From: Cladocopium goreaui
Lineage: Eukaryota; Sar; Dinophyceae; Suessiales; Symbiodiniaceae
Reading direction: 5' to 3'
NCBI GenBank assembly: GCA_947184155.2
Contig: CAMXCT020000515.1
Coordinates: forward strand, 78,501-142,500
DNA: 64,000 nucleotides
This document shows positions 1 through 10,600 of this stretch, piece after piece. A program made the position numbers and the translations under genes. The notes under the pieces are model-generated. The model was not told the origin of the DNA and searched no databases. It worked only from the letters and a program-made list of their open reading frames with translations. Numbering within the stretch: position 1 is the first letter of the stretch; each line of letters begins with the position of its first letter.

Positions 1-700
1 GTTGGGGAAGTGCAAGCCTCGATCTGCAATGGCTCATTCACGCTTCATAAGCCAATTTCGGACTGCAGGGAACTTACAGTAGCTTATTAAAGCATCACGG
101 GTCTTGTGTAGCCGTGGGTAGGCAACGCCATGCCTCTGAATACCGGGATGACATGTTCAATTTGCACAATCAGATGAATTACGGCACAAACATCTTTGGA
201 CTTGCTGCGAAATGCAAAAACATGTTGTCGCACATATTTTGCCATGGGTTTGCATGTTGTTGCAATGTGTGTCATCATACCATTGTTGTCTAAGCATGTC
301 CGTGCATTCTCGGCCAACATGGTACATTGAGGAATCCAGGAAGTCTTTATTGCAACAAAGGCAGTGGACAAAAGAGGCTGCCTGATTTGCTCCTCAAGTA
401 AAGTGGAGGAGGGATGTCAATTTCTTCGTATAGAGCCTACCATATTGCATCTTCTTCGATAATACCACACAACTGCATGAAACAACTCCTACAGACTCAT
501 GGAGAGGGAAATGAAACAGACTCAGCACAGTGAAAGTATGGCCATGCGAGTACAAGATTTAAAAAAATCGCCATCCGTCGGCTCATGGAATATTAATTAG
601 CATGTCCATCTCACAAACGCATTAGATCAAAATGCAAGAACCTCAAACGTTGTCAGACCAACAGAACACAAGCATTTCGACCAAGATGGTTTGATATGGC
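1..700. other. no supported gene
   Basis: This is the 3' side of duplication copy A. A 94-codon open frame on the minus strand (87-371) has an ordinary composition, but I found no conserved counterpart in copy B and no clear splice sites. I see no RNA gene or repeat. Confidence 0.4.
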
Positions 701-710
701 CTCAGAGAAA

Positions 711-755
711 GCCAAGCTGCTCTGCTTCATCCTTCAATTCCTGCACCGTCTCGTG
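711..755 (-). CDS. ubiquitin-like domain exon, second part (copy A)
   Basis: The minus strand reads HETVQELKDEAEQLG. Copy B (21857-21901) reads HETVQDLKEEAERLG. Nine of 45 bases differ; six changes are synonymous and the other three are E/D, D/E and Q/R. This is the pattern of a coding exon under purifying selection. The peptide resembles the helix of a ubiquitin-like fold (TV-x-x-LK-x-x-A), and the exon 400 bp upstream in the sense direction (1111-1146) resembles the first strand. The Ubl assignment is inference from a short match. Exon ends were not fixed. Confidence 0.5.
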
Positions 756-1110
756 ATAAGAACTATAAGAACTACCTGAGTGTCATAGTTGCTTGCATTC
801 CCAGGTTGCACATAACAGCCACTCATGAACAGTTCAGGTTTGACGGAAAATATCAGAAACGTTGATGTGTGGCACCCAACAAACCGTACAGCCTTTTATG
901 TCTGCAGGTCGTATCAAGTGAAAAAGTCACTCACCTCATGCATCTTTTGAGCACTTCAATTGCTTGGTTCTCTTCAAATTCTACACATTGCCAATCCAGA
1001 TAACCCTGAAACACCCTACATGACTGGCAAAAGATTGCGACGAATTACGGCACTAAAGTACCTGTCCACCATTTACCCACTGCAAATTTCGGAGCAGCCG
1101 AGGCACATTT

Positions 1111-1146
1111 GCAGCTCCGGCCACTGAGAAGGGCCACAAATACCTC
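1111..1146 (-). CDS. ubiquitin-like domain exon, first part (copy A)
   Basis: The minus strand reads EVFVALLSGRSC, identical in copy B (22237-22272). The VxVxLLSGRxC pattern resembles the first strand and turn of ubiquitin-like domains at the N-terminus of many dinoflagellate proteins (recalled knowledge, not searched). It lies just 3' of the last ankyrin exon on the same strand, so it probably starts the next gene of a head-to-tail series. The exact exon ends and the start codon are not resolved. Confidence 0.4.
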
Positions 1147-1252
1147 ACAAAAGAATGGCAACGCATCGGAGTCAATTCGAGCGCATGACAGCTTCACAAC
1201 ATCAGGATTGCAACGACCCAATAAGAACCACCGTCTTTTCTTCATCATGTTC

Positions 1253-1380
1253 CTATAGCCCACATGTGCCGAAGCCCTGGTCCACCAAGGGATGTTCATC
1301 CCAGCGCCAAGGGACCGGGTCCAGCACACCCATCACCTTCTGGCGGCCCATTTTCTTGGCGTAGTCGTACGGCGTCTTGC
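1253..1380 (-). CDS. last ankyrin exon, copy A
   Basis: The exon opens in phase 1 with G-KTPYDYAKKMGRQKVMGVLD, a degenerate last ankyrin helix pair, followed by a Trp/Pro-rich tail and a TAG stop at 1253. Copy B (22379-22506) has the same 128-nt length, splice site and stop position, so the tail and stop are conserved. The acceptor reads CGCAAG/GC on the minus strand. Confidence 0.7.
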
Positions 1381-2027
1381 CTTGCGATACGCAGCTGGAA
1401 GTGCGAGGGCCCGGTGTAGACGGATGTGGGGCTGAGTTTGGCCCCAAAATCCAGATACCAGTAGTATCCAGTAGTATCATTTAGATTCATCTAGTGTCAT
1501 TGCTTTTCAAGTTGTTTTACGGATGCTTCACGTTGATGTCTGGAGGACGTACTAGCATATTTCCTACATATCATATCACCCACTTTCACCCCCTATATAT
1601 AACCTTATCGTTGGTATCCTAATCGCTGTTTCCAAAATCATATCATTCTTAACAAGTTCTTACTGTGCCAGTGGATGCCACTGTCTTCTGTGGCTGGTGT
1701 CGGCGTGTCACCCCATGTTGACACTTGCCAAACATCCCACCACGACAGCGCCAAAAAAAAAAGCAATCTCCACAGCCTGAAACAAACTCAGAATACGTTC
1801 ATGTTTCTGGCTTTGCTGGTGCAGTGCATGCACTTGAGAAGATTCAAAAAAAACAATTCCATCTACCGCAAATAGCACCTATTAGTTTTATCCTGCCACA
1901 GCTCTGTGCACATGGCGCATTCAAAATCATCAAACAACTTTAAACCGAGTTTGTTCTTTCACTCACTCTGCATCAGATCATCCCTCCACTCCATTCCCTG
2001 TCGTCCCCACCGGCCGTTTCCGGGGAC

Positions 2028-2132
2028 CCTGGCCTTCGCTGTCCAAAGCATCCACGGCGGCGCCCGCGGCGAGGAGCTGCTCCACAGCGGCGGTGTGGCC
2101 GTTGAGAGCCGCGTAGTGCAGCGGTGTCGCAC
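2028..2132 (-). CDS. ankyrin repeat exon A7 (GT donor class)
   Basis: The exon encodes one repeat with the core ATPLHYAALNGHTAAVEQLL followed by AAGAAVDALDSEGQ, a near-canonical 33-residue ankyrin motif. It is 105 nt and phase 1 at both ends, with acceptor CTGAG/GT and donor G/GTCCCC. Confidence 0.8.
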
Positions 2133-2869
2133 CTCAGGCGCCGAAGGGCTCGGAGACGTCAACGGCTGGAGGGCTCCACCCCGTGGCTCTCCACCGCCCA
2201 CCCCACTGCAGTGGGAGAAACTGCAATCTGTGGAGTGAAGTCCGTGAGTTTCATCTTTTACAAAATCGTATAGCGAGCTGGCTCAATGGCAGCCACTATC
2301 GTTGCTGGTGTTGTGAAGATCACCAAGACTACCAACTGATGGAACCGTCCACAACAGAAAATCCGAAAAAGGGAAAACAGTTTTCTTACGACTAACTTAT
2401 CTCAACATATCTCAAGCATTTTCAAGCGCTCTTTCACACCCATACAGTAGGCCCATACGAGTAGCAAATGTGCAAGAGTTCTTCTCTCTCAAGATGTTTT
2501 ATGATGTCTTGTTGTGTTTCACATCGATGTCTTACCATCGTCATGCAGGGAATGTTTTGTCAAAGGTGGACATGGCGTGTGGACAATTCGTGTTATATCA
2601 TGTTATATCCCTGCAGTGATGGGGCACCCCAAAGATACCAGTGGATGCCACTGTGTTCTTGTCACTTGCCAAAATACCTCACCATGGCGTATGAGAAGAT
2701 TCAAAAAATCCTAATCCCACCTAATTGACACCAATCCTGTCACAGCTCTGTGTACATGGCGCATTCAAAATCATCAAGCAACTTGTCACCGAGTTGTTCT
2801 TTCACTCACTCTGCATCAGATCATCCCTCCACTCCACCCCCGTCGTCCCCACTGGCCGTTTCCGGGGAC

Positions 2870-2974
2870 CTCGGCCATCGCTGTCCACAGCATCCACAGT
2901 GGCGCCCGCGGCGAGGAGCTGCTCCACGACGGCGGTGTGGCCGTTGCTAGCCGCGCGGTGCAGCGGTGTGTCGC
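2870..2974 (-). CDS. ankyrin repeat exon A6 (GT donor class)
   Basis: The repeat core is DTPLHRAASNGHTAVVEQLL. It is 105 nt, phase 1 at both ends, with acceptor CTGAG/GC and donor G/GTCCCC. Exon and flanks are very close to exon A5, so this is a recent exon-plus-intron duplication. Confidence 0.8.
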
Positions 2975-3709
2975 CTCAGGCGCCGAAGGGCTCGGAGACG
3001 TCAACGGCTGGAGGGCTCCACCCCGTTGCTCTCCACCGCCCACCCCCACTGCAGTGGAAGAAACTGCAATCTGTGGAGTGAAGTCCGTGAGTTTCATCAT
3101 GTTTCATCTTTTACAAAATTGTATAGCGAGCTGGCTCAATGGCAGCCACTATCGTTGCTTTTGTTTGTGAAGATCGCCAAGACTACGAACTGATGAAACC
3201 GTCCACAACAGAAAATCCGAAAAAGGGAAAACCGTTTTCAAGCGCTCTTTCACACCCATACAGTAGGCCCATACGAGTAGCAAATGTGCAAGAGTTCTTC
3301 TCTCTCAAGATGTTTTATGATGTCTTGTTGTGTTTCACATTGATGTCTTACCATCGTCATGCAGGGAATGTTTTGTCAAAGGTGGACATGGCCTGTGGAC
3401 AATTCGTGTTATATCATGTTATATCCCTGCAGTGATGGGGCACCACAAAGATACCAGTGGATGCCACTGTGTTCTGTCGCTTTGTCACCTCATGTATTGT
3501 CACTTGCCAAAATAACTCACCATGGCGTATGAGAAGATTCAAAAAAATCCTAATCCCACCTAATTGACACCAATCCTGTCACAGCTCTGTGTACATGGCG
3601 CATTCAAAATCATCAAGCAACTTGTCACCGAGTTGTTCTTTCACTCACTCTGCATCAGATCATCCCTCCACTCCACCCCCTGTCGTCCCCACCGGCCGTT
3701 TCCGGGGAC

Positions 3710-3814
3710 CCTGGCCTCCTTTGTCCACAGCATCCACGGTGGCGCCCGCGGCGAGGAGCTGCTCCACGACGGCGGTGTGGCCGTTGCCAGCCGCGCGGTG
3801 CAGCGGTGTGTCGC
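3710..3814 (-). CDS. ankyrin repeat exon A5 (GT donor class)
   Basis: The repeat core is DTPLHRAAGNGHTAVVEQLL. It is 105 nt, phase 1 at both ends, with a GT donor. It differs from A6 at few bases, and flanking intron sequence of several hundred bases is shared. Confidence 0.8.
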
Positions 3815-4713
3815 CTCAGGCGCCGAAGGGCTCGGAGACGTCAACGGCTGGAGGGCTCCACCCCGTTGCTCTCCACCGCCCACCCCCACTGCAGTGGAAG
3901 AAACTGCAATCTGTGGAGTGAAGTCCGTGAGTTTCATCTTTTTTTTAATTGTATAGCGAGCTGGTTCAATGGCAGCCACTAGGTTCAATGGCAGCCACTA
4001 TCGCTGCTGGTGTTATTAAGATCACCAAGACTACGTACTGGTGGAACCTTCCACAACAGAAAATCCGAAAAAGGGAAAACCATGGAAAACCGTTTTCTTA
4101 CGCCTAACAAAACTTATCTCAACATAATATAATCCAATTGCATCCATCTGCCATAATTAATAATCCTAGACCCCCAAAATGTCCCCTAAACTTGACTCAA
4201 CCACCCGAACCACTGTGTGACATACCCGCAACACAAACTTGCAACTGCTGTCTACTGGTAGTTGACTTCTCAACATGGAGTTTCATCCTTTTCAAAATTG
4301 TGTGGCAAGCTGGCTCAATGGCAGCCACTATCGTTGCTGGTGTTTGTGAAGATCAACAAGACTACGACTACGACCTGATCATACCTTCCAAAGCTGAAAC
4401 TCGGAAAAGCGAAACCGAACTGATTGTATGTCTGATAAAACATCATAAAACCTTATGTATCAGGCTCTTTTACACCCATAAAGGGTTAATCAAGGTTGCA
4501 CATGTGCGAGATCACCTCTCAGAAGCTGTGCATCCCAGCAGGGACAACTTCATGACTTCATGTGCCTGATTTCCTTCTAATTGTCCACCCTGTGGCTCTC
4601 ACCTGGGTTCATCTCCAGCTAAGGTGGCAAACACCATCGAATTTCATCCTGAAATCCGTGGCACCGCCTTCCCACCACGTCCGTCCTGTCGCATCCGTCC
4701 CGTCTCTGGGGGC

Positions 4714-4818
4714 CGCTGCCGTTGCTACCCTTCGCCTCCATGGAGGCGCTGGCGGCGAGCAGCGCCTGGACCACCTCCGGGTGGCCGTTTATAGCCGCCA
4801 GGTGCAGCGGCTCGTTGC
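4714..4818 (-). CDS. ankyrin repeat exon A4 (GC donor class)
   Basis: The repeat core is NEPLHLAAINGHPEVVQALL followed by AASASMEAKGSNGS. It is 105 nt and phase 1. The phase and length rule places the donor at G/GCCCCC; no GT lies at the expected end. Non-GT donors (GC, GA) are known in symbiodiniacean genomes. Confidence 0.75.
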
Positions 4819-5373
4819 CTCGGTCCGGGGGGCGCCGCTGGAGATGGCGACGAGACGTGCCAAGTCACATGAGTTGCTTCGGAGGATTTCGGAGGATTTC
4901 GGGGCTGAAAAATGGGAGTTTGGTCATGTTTGGTCCACCATTTCAAATTGAGACATGCATCACTGCCCATCAAAATCAAGATCAACTGATTGGGAAGTCA
5001 CACCTCTGCAGTGCCATACACTGCAAACCAGATCAAAGATTCACAATAACACACTACAATCTAAGCAAGAAATCATTAGATCCATTTGCATCCATCTGCC
5101 ATAATTAACAATTACTAGACCCGCAAAATGTCTCCTCAACTTGACTCAACCACCCGAACCACTCTGAATAATATTGTCAAACTTGTAACTGGTGTCTACT
5201 GGTACTTGACTTCTCAACATGCACAATCACGTAAAGTCCACTGAAGATTCCTGGAACAAAGTTCCCAAAACTGGCAGCAAATTCGATGTCGTGTCGCGTC
5301 TCTTCCGCTTTTTGCCTGTTGCACCGCCTTCCCACCACGTCCGTCCTGTCGCATCCGTCCCGTCTCTGGGGGC

Positions 5374-5478
5374 CGCAGCGGTTGTCGTTCTTCGCCTCGA
5401 CGGAGGCGCCCGCGGCCAGCAGCGCCTCGACCACCTCCAGGTGGCCTTCCTGAGCCGCAAAGTGCAACGGCCCGTTGC
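5374..5478 (-). CDS. ankyrin repeat exon A3 (GC donor class)
   Basis: The repeat core is NGPLHFAAQEGHLEVVEALL followed by AAGASVEAKNDNRC. It is 105 nt and phase 1, with predicted donor G/GCCCCC and acceptor CCGAG/GC. Confidence 0.75.
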
Positions 5479-5848
5479 CTCGGTCCGGAGGGTGCCGCTG
5501 GAGATGGCAACGATTTCGGAGGATTTCGGATCTGAAAAACTGGGAGTTTGGTCATGTTAGGTCCAGCATTTCAAATTGAGACATTTATCACTGCCCATCA
5601 AAATCAAGATCAACTGATTGGGAAGTCACACCTCTGCAGTGACATACACTGCAAACCAGATCAAAGATTCACAATAACACACTACAATCTAAGCAAGAAA
5701 TCATTAGATTCCATTTGCATCCATCTGCCATAATTAACAATTACTAGACCCGCAAAATGTCTCCTCAACTTGACTCAACCACCAGAACCACTCCGAGTCA
5801 TAATGTCAACTGTGACATACCCGCAACATCCCGCAACACAAACTTGCA

Positions 5849-5885
5849 TCTGCTGTATACTGGTAGTTGACTTCTCAACATGGAA
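5849..5885. repeat. 37-bp direct repeat, left side of the 4.2-kb insertion
   Basis: This stretch matches 10061-10097 with one mismatch. The sequence on its left continues the repeated intron unit, while the sequence on its right (5886 onward) does not. Confidence 0.6.
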
Positions 5886-8800
5886 CCTGAGAAGGGGTGG
5901 AACGAAAGCCAGCGCTTGCTTTTTGACTCGCGCGGGGGCGCGTGAAACTCCACCTCATCCATATGGCATGGCTCAAGCATGAAGCGCCCCAACATCAACA
6001 ATTGCTATCGGGTCATAATTTTCCAATCATTAAATGGACCTTTTTAGGGTAAACTCCACGATTTTGTAACTTCTATATCCAAATATGTGTCCTACAATGT
6101 ACTGCGGCATTGTGAAAAGTTCTATCTCAAGTTCCGTAAATCCGCCTTTGGTTGCTCATTTATCTTAAAACAGCGCAAGTTTGCTCCCACCTATTGTAGA
6201 TAAATAATACCCGTTTTTTTGTGTGAACAGTGGTCATGTGACTTCTCAAAGTCTAAATTGTTTTCTCCCCAGAATCGTGGTCCATGCTTCTCCGCGAAGT
6301 TCCGCAACATTTTGGCCGTACGGTGAGAAATCAAAACATAGCTCTACTCGCAAAATGGGCAGTGCAAACCCAAGACAATATAACATACGTAAGAAAGGGT
6401 ATAAGAACGAATGAAAATCGAGGAAAACAATGCAAAACCCACGGGAAATATAGAACAGTGGCGAACATGCAGTCCAAATCAAAAGTATGTATATTTAGGC
6501 CATTTACAGACCTGGGTACCCCCCCAACCCCCCCCACCCCCCAAGGGTCTGGAAAATAGGTATTTTACAGGAAATGTCGCGGAATAGCATCATCCCTGAC
6601 ATCGATCGATAGAGATAATTGTTTGGCATTCCGGAAAATCTTCTCAGCTATCACACTCGCCAAACATCCCTTTTTAAAAGGCACACATACTATCACGGAC
6701 GTACAGATGCGTATCATTCCCGTCATTGCCATTAGAAGATTCAAATTCTTTCTCGATGTTTTAGTACAAGATTCACTTTTAGTTCTGTTTCAGCCTTCTC
6801 AGTACGGCCTCTTACAATGATATTACAGCATTTGTCTCCTAACCTAGGTGGCTCCTGGGCGCAATCTTCATTCCAATGCTTTGTGACAATAACCAGATGC
6901 CTGGAGCCTATGCATCACTTGACAGTCGACTCAGTTCTAAACCGGAAAGACTATTCCTTCCGTTTACCAGTAGATCGTTTTTGTAGTTCTTATCACAAAA
7001 CTACCAGAATCAGGGAGGCACCAAAAAACGTCAAACAGCTTTAAGCATTATTATAAATACTCTAATCTGCAGATTGTATTTATTTTTCTTACACTGTGAA
7101 CGAAATCACAGTTTTCTAACTTCACACAGATTACCATGAAACCAATTTTCCCATGCAACTCCTCAAATCTTACAACTCATACATCTTTTTTCCTATACCA
7201 TCCGCATCTTGCTCCAAGGTTTCATGGCAATGTCTTGTACGCGAGTCAGCCACTATTTCCTATCACCAAACTACATTGCTCATCATCTAACATTATCTAC
7301 AGAAACCAAATCGGATTTCCTGCTCAACTTTTCCGCTCGTTAACATTGTCTTGGTTTTCACTATATTTTTAAAGCATCTTTAGTTATAACATGTTCCTAG
7401 GTTTTCACTGTATTTTTCTAACATGTTACATGCCTCCTAGCATGTTCACGCGTGTCCTCCATGTTGTACTGTTTTCTACATCGTTTCCTCTAGTTGTTAC
7501 AAGCATTTCCTAGCTTGTACACCGTTTTCCTAATATTGTCACAACTTTTCTTCCAGTTTCCACTGCGTTTTCTACCGTTTCCTGTGGTTACTTTCTTCTC
7601 TTTTGTAAGTTTTCACTGTGTTTTGTCCAGTTTTTTTAATTACATGCTTCCTACCATTTTCACCGCTTTCCTCTATGGCTTTTTGTACCATTTCCTCTCG
7701 TTTCCTGCATTTCATGCATTTTCAATATATTTTTTCCAAGAGTTTTACCCGTCTCCTTCAGTTTCCGATCGTTTTTGCACCATTTCCTCTGGTTGTTATC
7801 GCATTTTCCTGCACTTTCACTGTATTTTTCCAGCATGTTTACTGCATCGTCATAGTTTGTTCCTAGCAGTCACTCCGGTTTCCTCCATGTTCCAACAGAT
7901 TTTGCATGGTTTGTTCCTAGCATTTTCCTCTGATCGTTATCATGCTTTCCTCAAGTTTCATTGTATTTTCCAATACATCCTCTTCGTGGGGTTTCAATAT
8001 GTTTTATCCAGGTGATCTATCAGTTCTTTCACACCTTGGAAAGACGTCCCATTCACCAATCAAACGGAGGTACAGTCATCCGATCTGCTGCTCTCCAACA
8101 CATCTCTTACTTTCATTCGGTACCATGATCACTCCACTTCTCCAACCCTCTAGCTTTTAACGTTCTCCACTTGCACTCGTCGCAATACATTTTCCTAGCG
8201 TTCTCAACACTTCTGCCACTACTTTCGAAACCCGGGGGGGAAGCAGGTCTGTAAGTTGCTATATTTTTGTCCACCAATTTCCAACACTTTTCCTCTTTTT
8301 TAACGTCGTTTTCGCAGATTTTCCTGCGCGCCACTGGTCTTTCCATCGTTTCCGCTCGTTAACATTGTCTTGGTTTTCACTATATTTTTTAAAGCATTTT
8401 TAGATATAACATTTTCCTTGGTTTTCACTGTATTTTTCTAACATGCTACATGCCTCCTAGCATGTTCACGCGTGTCCTCCATGTTGTACTGTTTTCTACA
8501 TCGTTTCCTCTAGTTGTTACAAGCATTTCCTAGCTTGTACACCGTTTTCCTAATATTGTCACAACTTTTCTTCCAGTTTCCACTGCTTTTTCTACCGTTT
8601 CCTGTGGTTACTTTCTTCTCTTTTGTAGGTTTTCACTGTGTTTTGTCCAACTTTTTTTATTACATGCTTCCTACCATTTTCACCGCTTTCCTCTATGGTT
8701 TTTTGTACCATTTCCTCTCGTTTCCTGCATTTCATGCATTTTCAATATATTTTTCCAAGAGTTTTACCCGTCTCCTTCAGTTTCCAATCGTTTTTGCACC

Positions 8801-10060
8801 ATTTCCTCTGGTTGTTATCGCATTTTCCTGCACTTTCACTGTATTTTTCCAGCATGTTTACTGCATCGTCGTTTGTTCCTAGCAGTCGCTCCGGTTTCCT
8901 CCATGTTCCAACGGATTTTGCACCCTTTATTCTGGTTGTTATCACATTTTCCTGCCAGGTTGTTATCACATGTTCCTTCACTGTATCTTTCCAGCATTTT
9001 CCAGTGGATTTTGCACGATTTCCTCTGATTGTTATCATGTTTTCCTGCAGTTTCTATATCCTCTTCGTGGGTTTTCAGTCTATTCATGCATTTTTAATCT
9101 AGTTTTCCAAGATTTTTACCCGTCTCCTTTTTGCACCATTTCCTCTGGTTTGCTACATTTTCAATGTATTGTTCCAAGAGTTTTACCCGTCTCCTTCATT
9201 TTTCCGATCGTCTTTGCACCATTTCCTCTGGTTGTTATCGCATTTTCCTGCACTTTCACTGTCTTTTTCCAACATGTTTACTGCATCGTCATAGTTTGTT
9301 CCTAGCAGTCACTCCGGTTTCCTCCATGTTCCAACAGATTTTGCATGGTTTGTTCCAAGCATTTTCCTCTGATCGTTATCATGCTTTCCTCAAGCTTCAT
9401 TGTATTTTCCAATACATCCTCTTCGTGAGGTTTCAATATGTTTTGTCCAGCATTTTTTTACTACATGTTTCCTATCATTTTCACCTCTTTCCTCCATAGG
9501 TTTTTGCACCATTTCCTCTGGCTTCCTGCATTTTCATACCTTTTCAATATTAATATTAATCCAAGAGTTTTACCTGTCTCCTTCATTTTCCGATCCTTTT
9601 TGCACCATTTCCTCTCGTTGTTATCACATTTTCCTGCACTTTCACTGTATTTTTCCAGCATGTTTAGTGCATCGTCATGGTTTGCGCCTAGCATTCGCTC
9701 CGGTTTCCTCCATTTTCCAAGGGATTTTCCATGGTTTGTTCCTCGCATTCGCTCCGTTTTCGTCCGTTTTCCAGGGGACTTTGCACGATTTCCTCTGATC
9801 GTTATCATGTTCTCCTGCAGTTTCATTGTATTTTCCAATACATCCTCATGGTCTCTCCGGCCACCAAAAAGGCGGACCTAGGGGGAATCGATACCCCACC
9901 GTCAGCAAATTGCCTAGTGGTACATAATCCAGCGTTTTCTCGCGCTCAACACAGGGGCACGGCGAGATTTCGTTCCCTTTCGGCAACCCCCCCCCCACAC
10001 CCCCTATTCTCACTTCGTTCGCAAACAGCAACTAGCCAGCTAGCTGGCTTTCGTAATAAA
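5886..10060. mobile_element. 4.2-kb insertion in ankyrin intron, copy A
   Basis: The repeated intron unit seen elsewhere in both copies breaks off at 5886 and resumes after 10060, with a 37-bp near-perfect direct repeat at the joins. The insert has no recognisable coding domain. It holds about 1.4 kb of unremarkable sequence (6.0-7.3 kb), a T-rich repeat array (7331-9448) and two C-rich runs near 6519-6545 and 9988-10005. The long joins could be a target duplication or could come from recombination between intron units. Confidence 0.5.
7331..9448. repeat. T-rich tandem repeat, about 1-kb period
   Basis: Block 7331-7905 is repeated at about 8350-8925 (offset 1,019), and block 7734-8008 is repeated again at about 9172-9448. 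Short motifs such as CACCATTTCCTCTGGTTGTT recur inside each block. Plus-strand ORFs here are Phe/Ser-rich artefacts of the composition. Confidence 0.8.
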
Positions 10061-10097
10061 TCTGCAGTATACTGGTAGTTGACTTCTCAACATGGAA
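10061..10097. repeat. 37-bp direct repeat, right side of the 4.2-kb insertion
   Basis: This is the partner of 5849-5885 with one mismatch. The repeated intron unit continues on its right side toward exon A2. Confidence 0.6.
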
Positions 10098-10242
10098 TAT
10101 GAATAATGTAAAGTACACTGTTCCTGGAACGAAGTTCCCAAAACTGGCAGCAAACTCAATTTCGTGTCGCATCTCTGTCACATTTCACCTGTTGCACTGC
10201 CTTCCCACACCGTCCTGTCACATCCGTCCTGTCTCTGGGGGC

Positions 10243-10347
10243 CGCAGCCAATGTCGTTCTTCGCCTCGACAGAGGCGCCCGCGGCCAGCAGCACCTGGAC
10301 CACCTCCAGGTGGCCTTCCTGAGCCGCAAAGTGCAACGGCCCGTCGC
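10243..10347 (-). CDS. ankyrin repeat exon A2 (GC donor class)
   Basis: The repeat core is DGPLHFAAQEGHLEVVQVLL followed by AAGASVEAKNDIGC. It is 105 nt and phase 1, with predicted donor G/GCCCCC. The next exon in sense is across the 4.2-kb insertion. Confidence 0.75.
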
Positions 10348-10501
10348 CTCAGGCTCCGCTGATGATGGCGACACCACGCGCAAAGTCACAGGTCGGTCAT
10401 GTTCCGACTGAAACCCGTATCAGCAACGGATTGGGAAGTCACAGCTGCGCACCTATAACAACCTCCTCAACCTTCAAGCCTATCCCTTCTCAGGTGTCCG
10501 C

Positions 10502-10600
10502 CATCTTCGTCGACTTGCTCCAGGCTCTGGGGGTCCACCTGCAGCAAGCGTCGGACAGCTCCGACGTTGCCTTCTTTCGCAGCCTGCAGGATGTCTCCGC
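10502..10600 (-). CDS. first ankyrin repeat exon, copy A
   Basis: The exon encodes GGDILQAAKEGNVGAVRRLL and then QVDPQSLEQVDED, the typical shape of an N-terminal capping ankyrin repeat. It is 99 nt, phase 1 at both ends, with acceptor TTGAG/GC and predicted donor G/GCGGAC. Copy B (28107-28205) has the same length and nearly the same sequence. Confidence 0.75.

Larger units (their letters stand above)
1253..10600 (-). other. ankyrin-repeat gene copy A (gene span with introns)
   Basis: Eight exons can be assembled on the minus strand: 10502-10600, 10243-10347, 5374-5478, 4714-4818, 3710-3814, 2870-2974, 2028-2132 and 1253-1380. All internal exons join in phase 1. Six are exactly 105 nt, one 35-residue ankyrin module each. 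The sequence between them is intron; flanks of neighbouring exons resemble each other, so exons multiplied together with their flanks. The 4.2-kb insertion at 5886-10060 lies in the second intron. An EF-hand-like exon (12675-12749) is upstream and may belong to the same gene. Ankyrin repeats are protein-binding scaffolds; no specific partner can be named. Confidence 0.7.

Noticed and set aside
2009-3956. Plus-strand ORFs rich in Arg/Ala/Pro/Ser over the ankyrin exons
   Set aside because: Antisense shadows of GC-rich ankyrin exons, which have the canonical motif on the minus strand.
7494-9881. Phe/Ser/Leu-rich plus-strand ORFs over 110-170 codons
   Set aside because: Artefacts of the T-rich repeat array; frames are not conserved between repeat copies.
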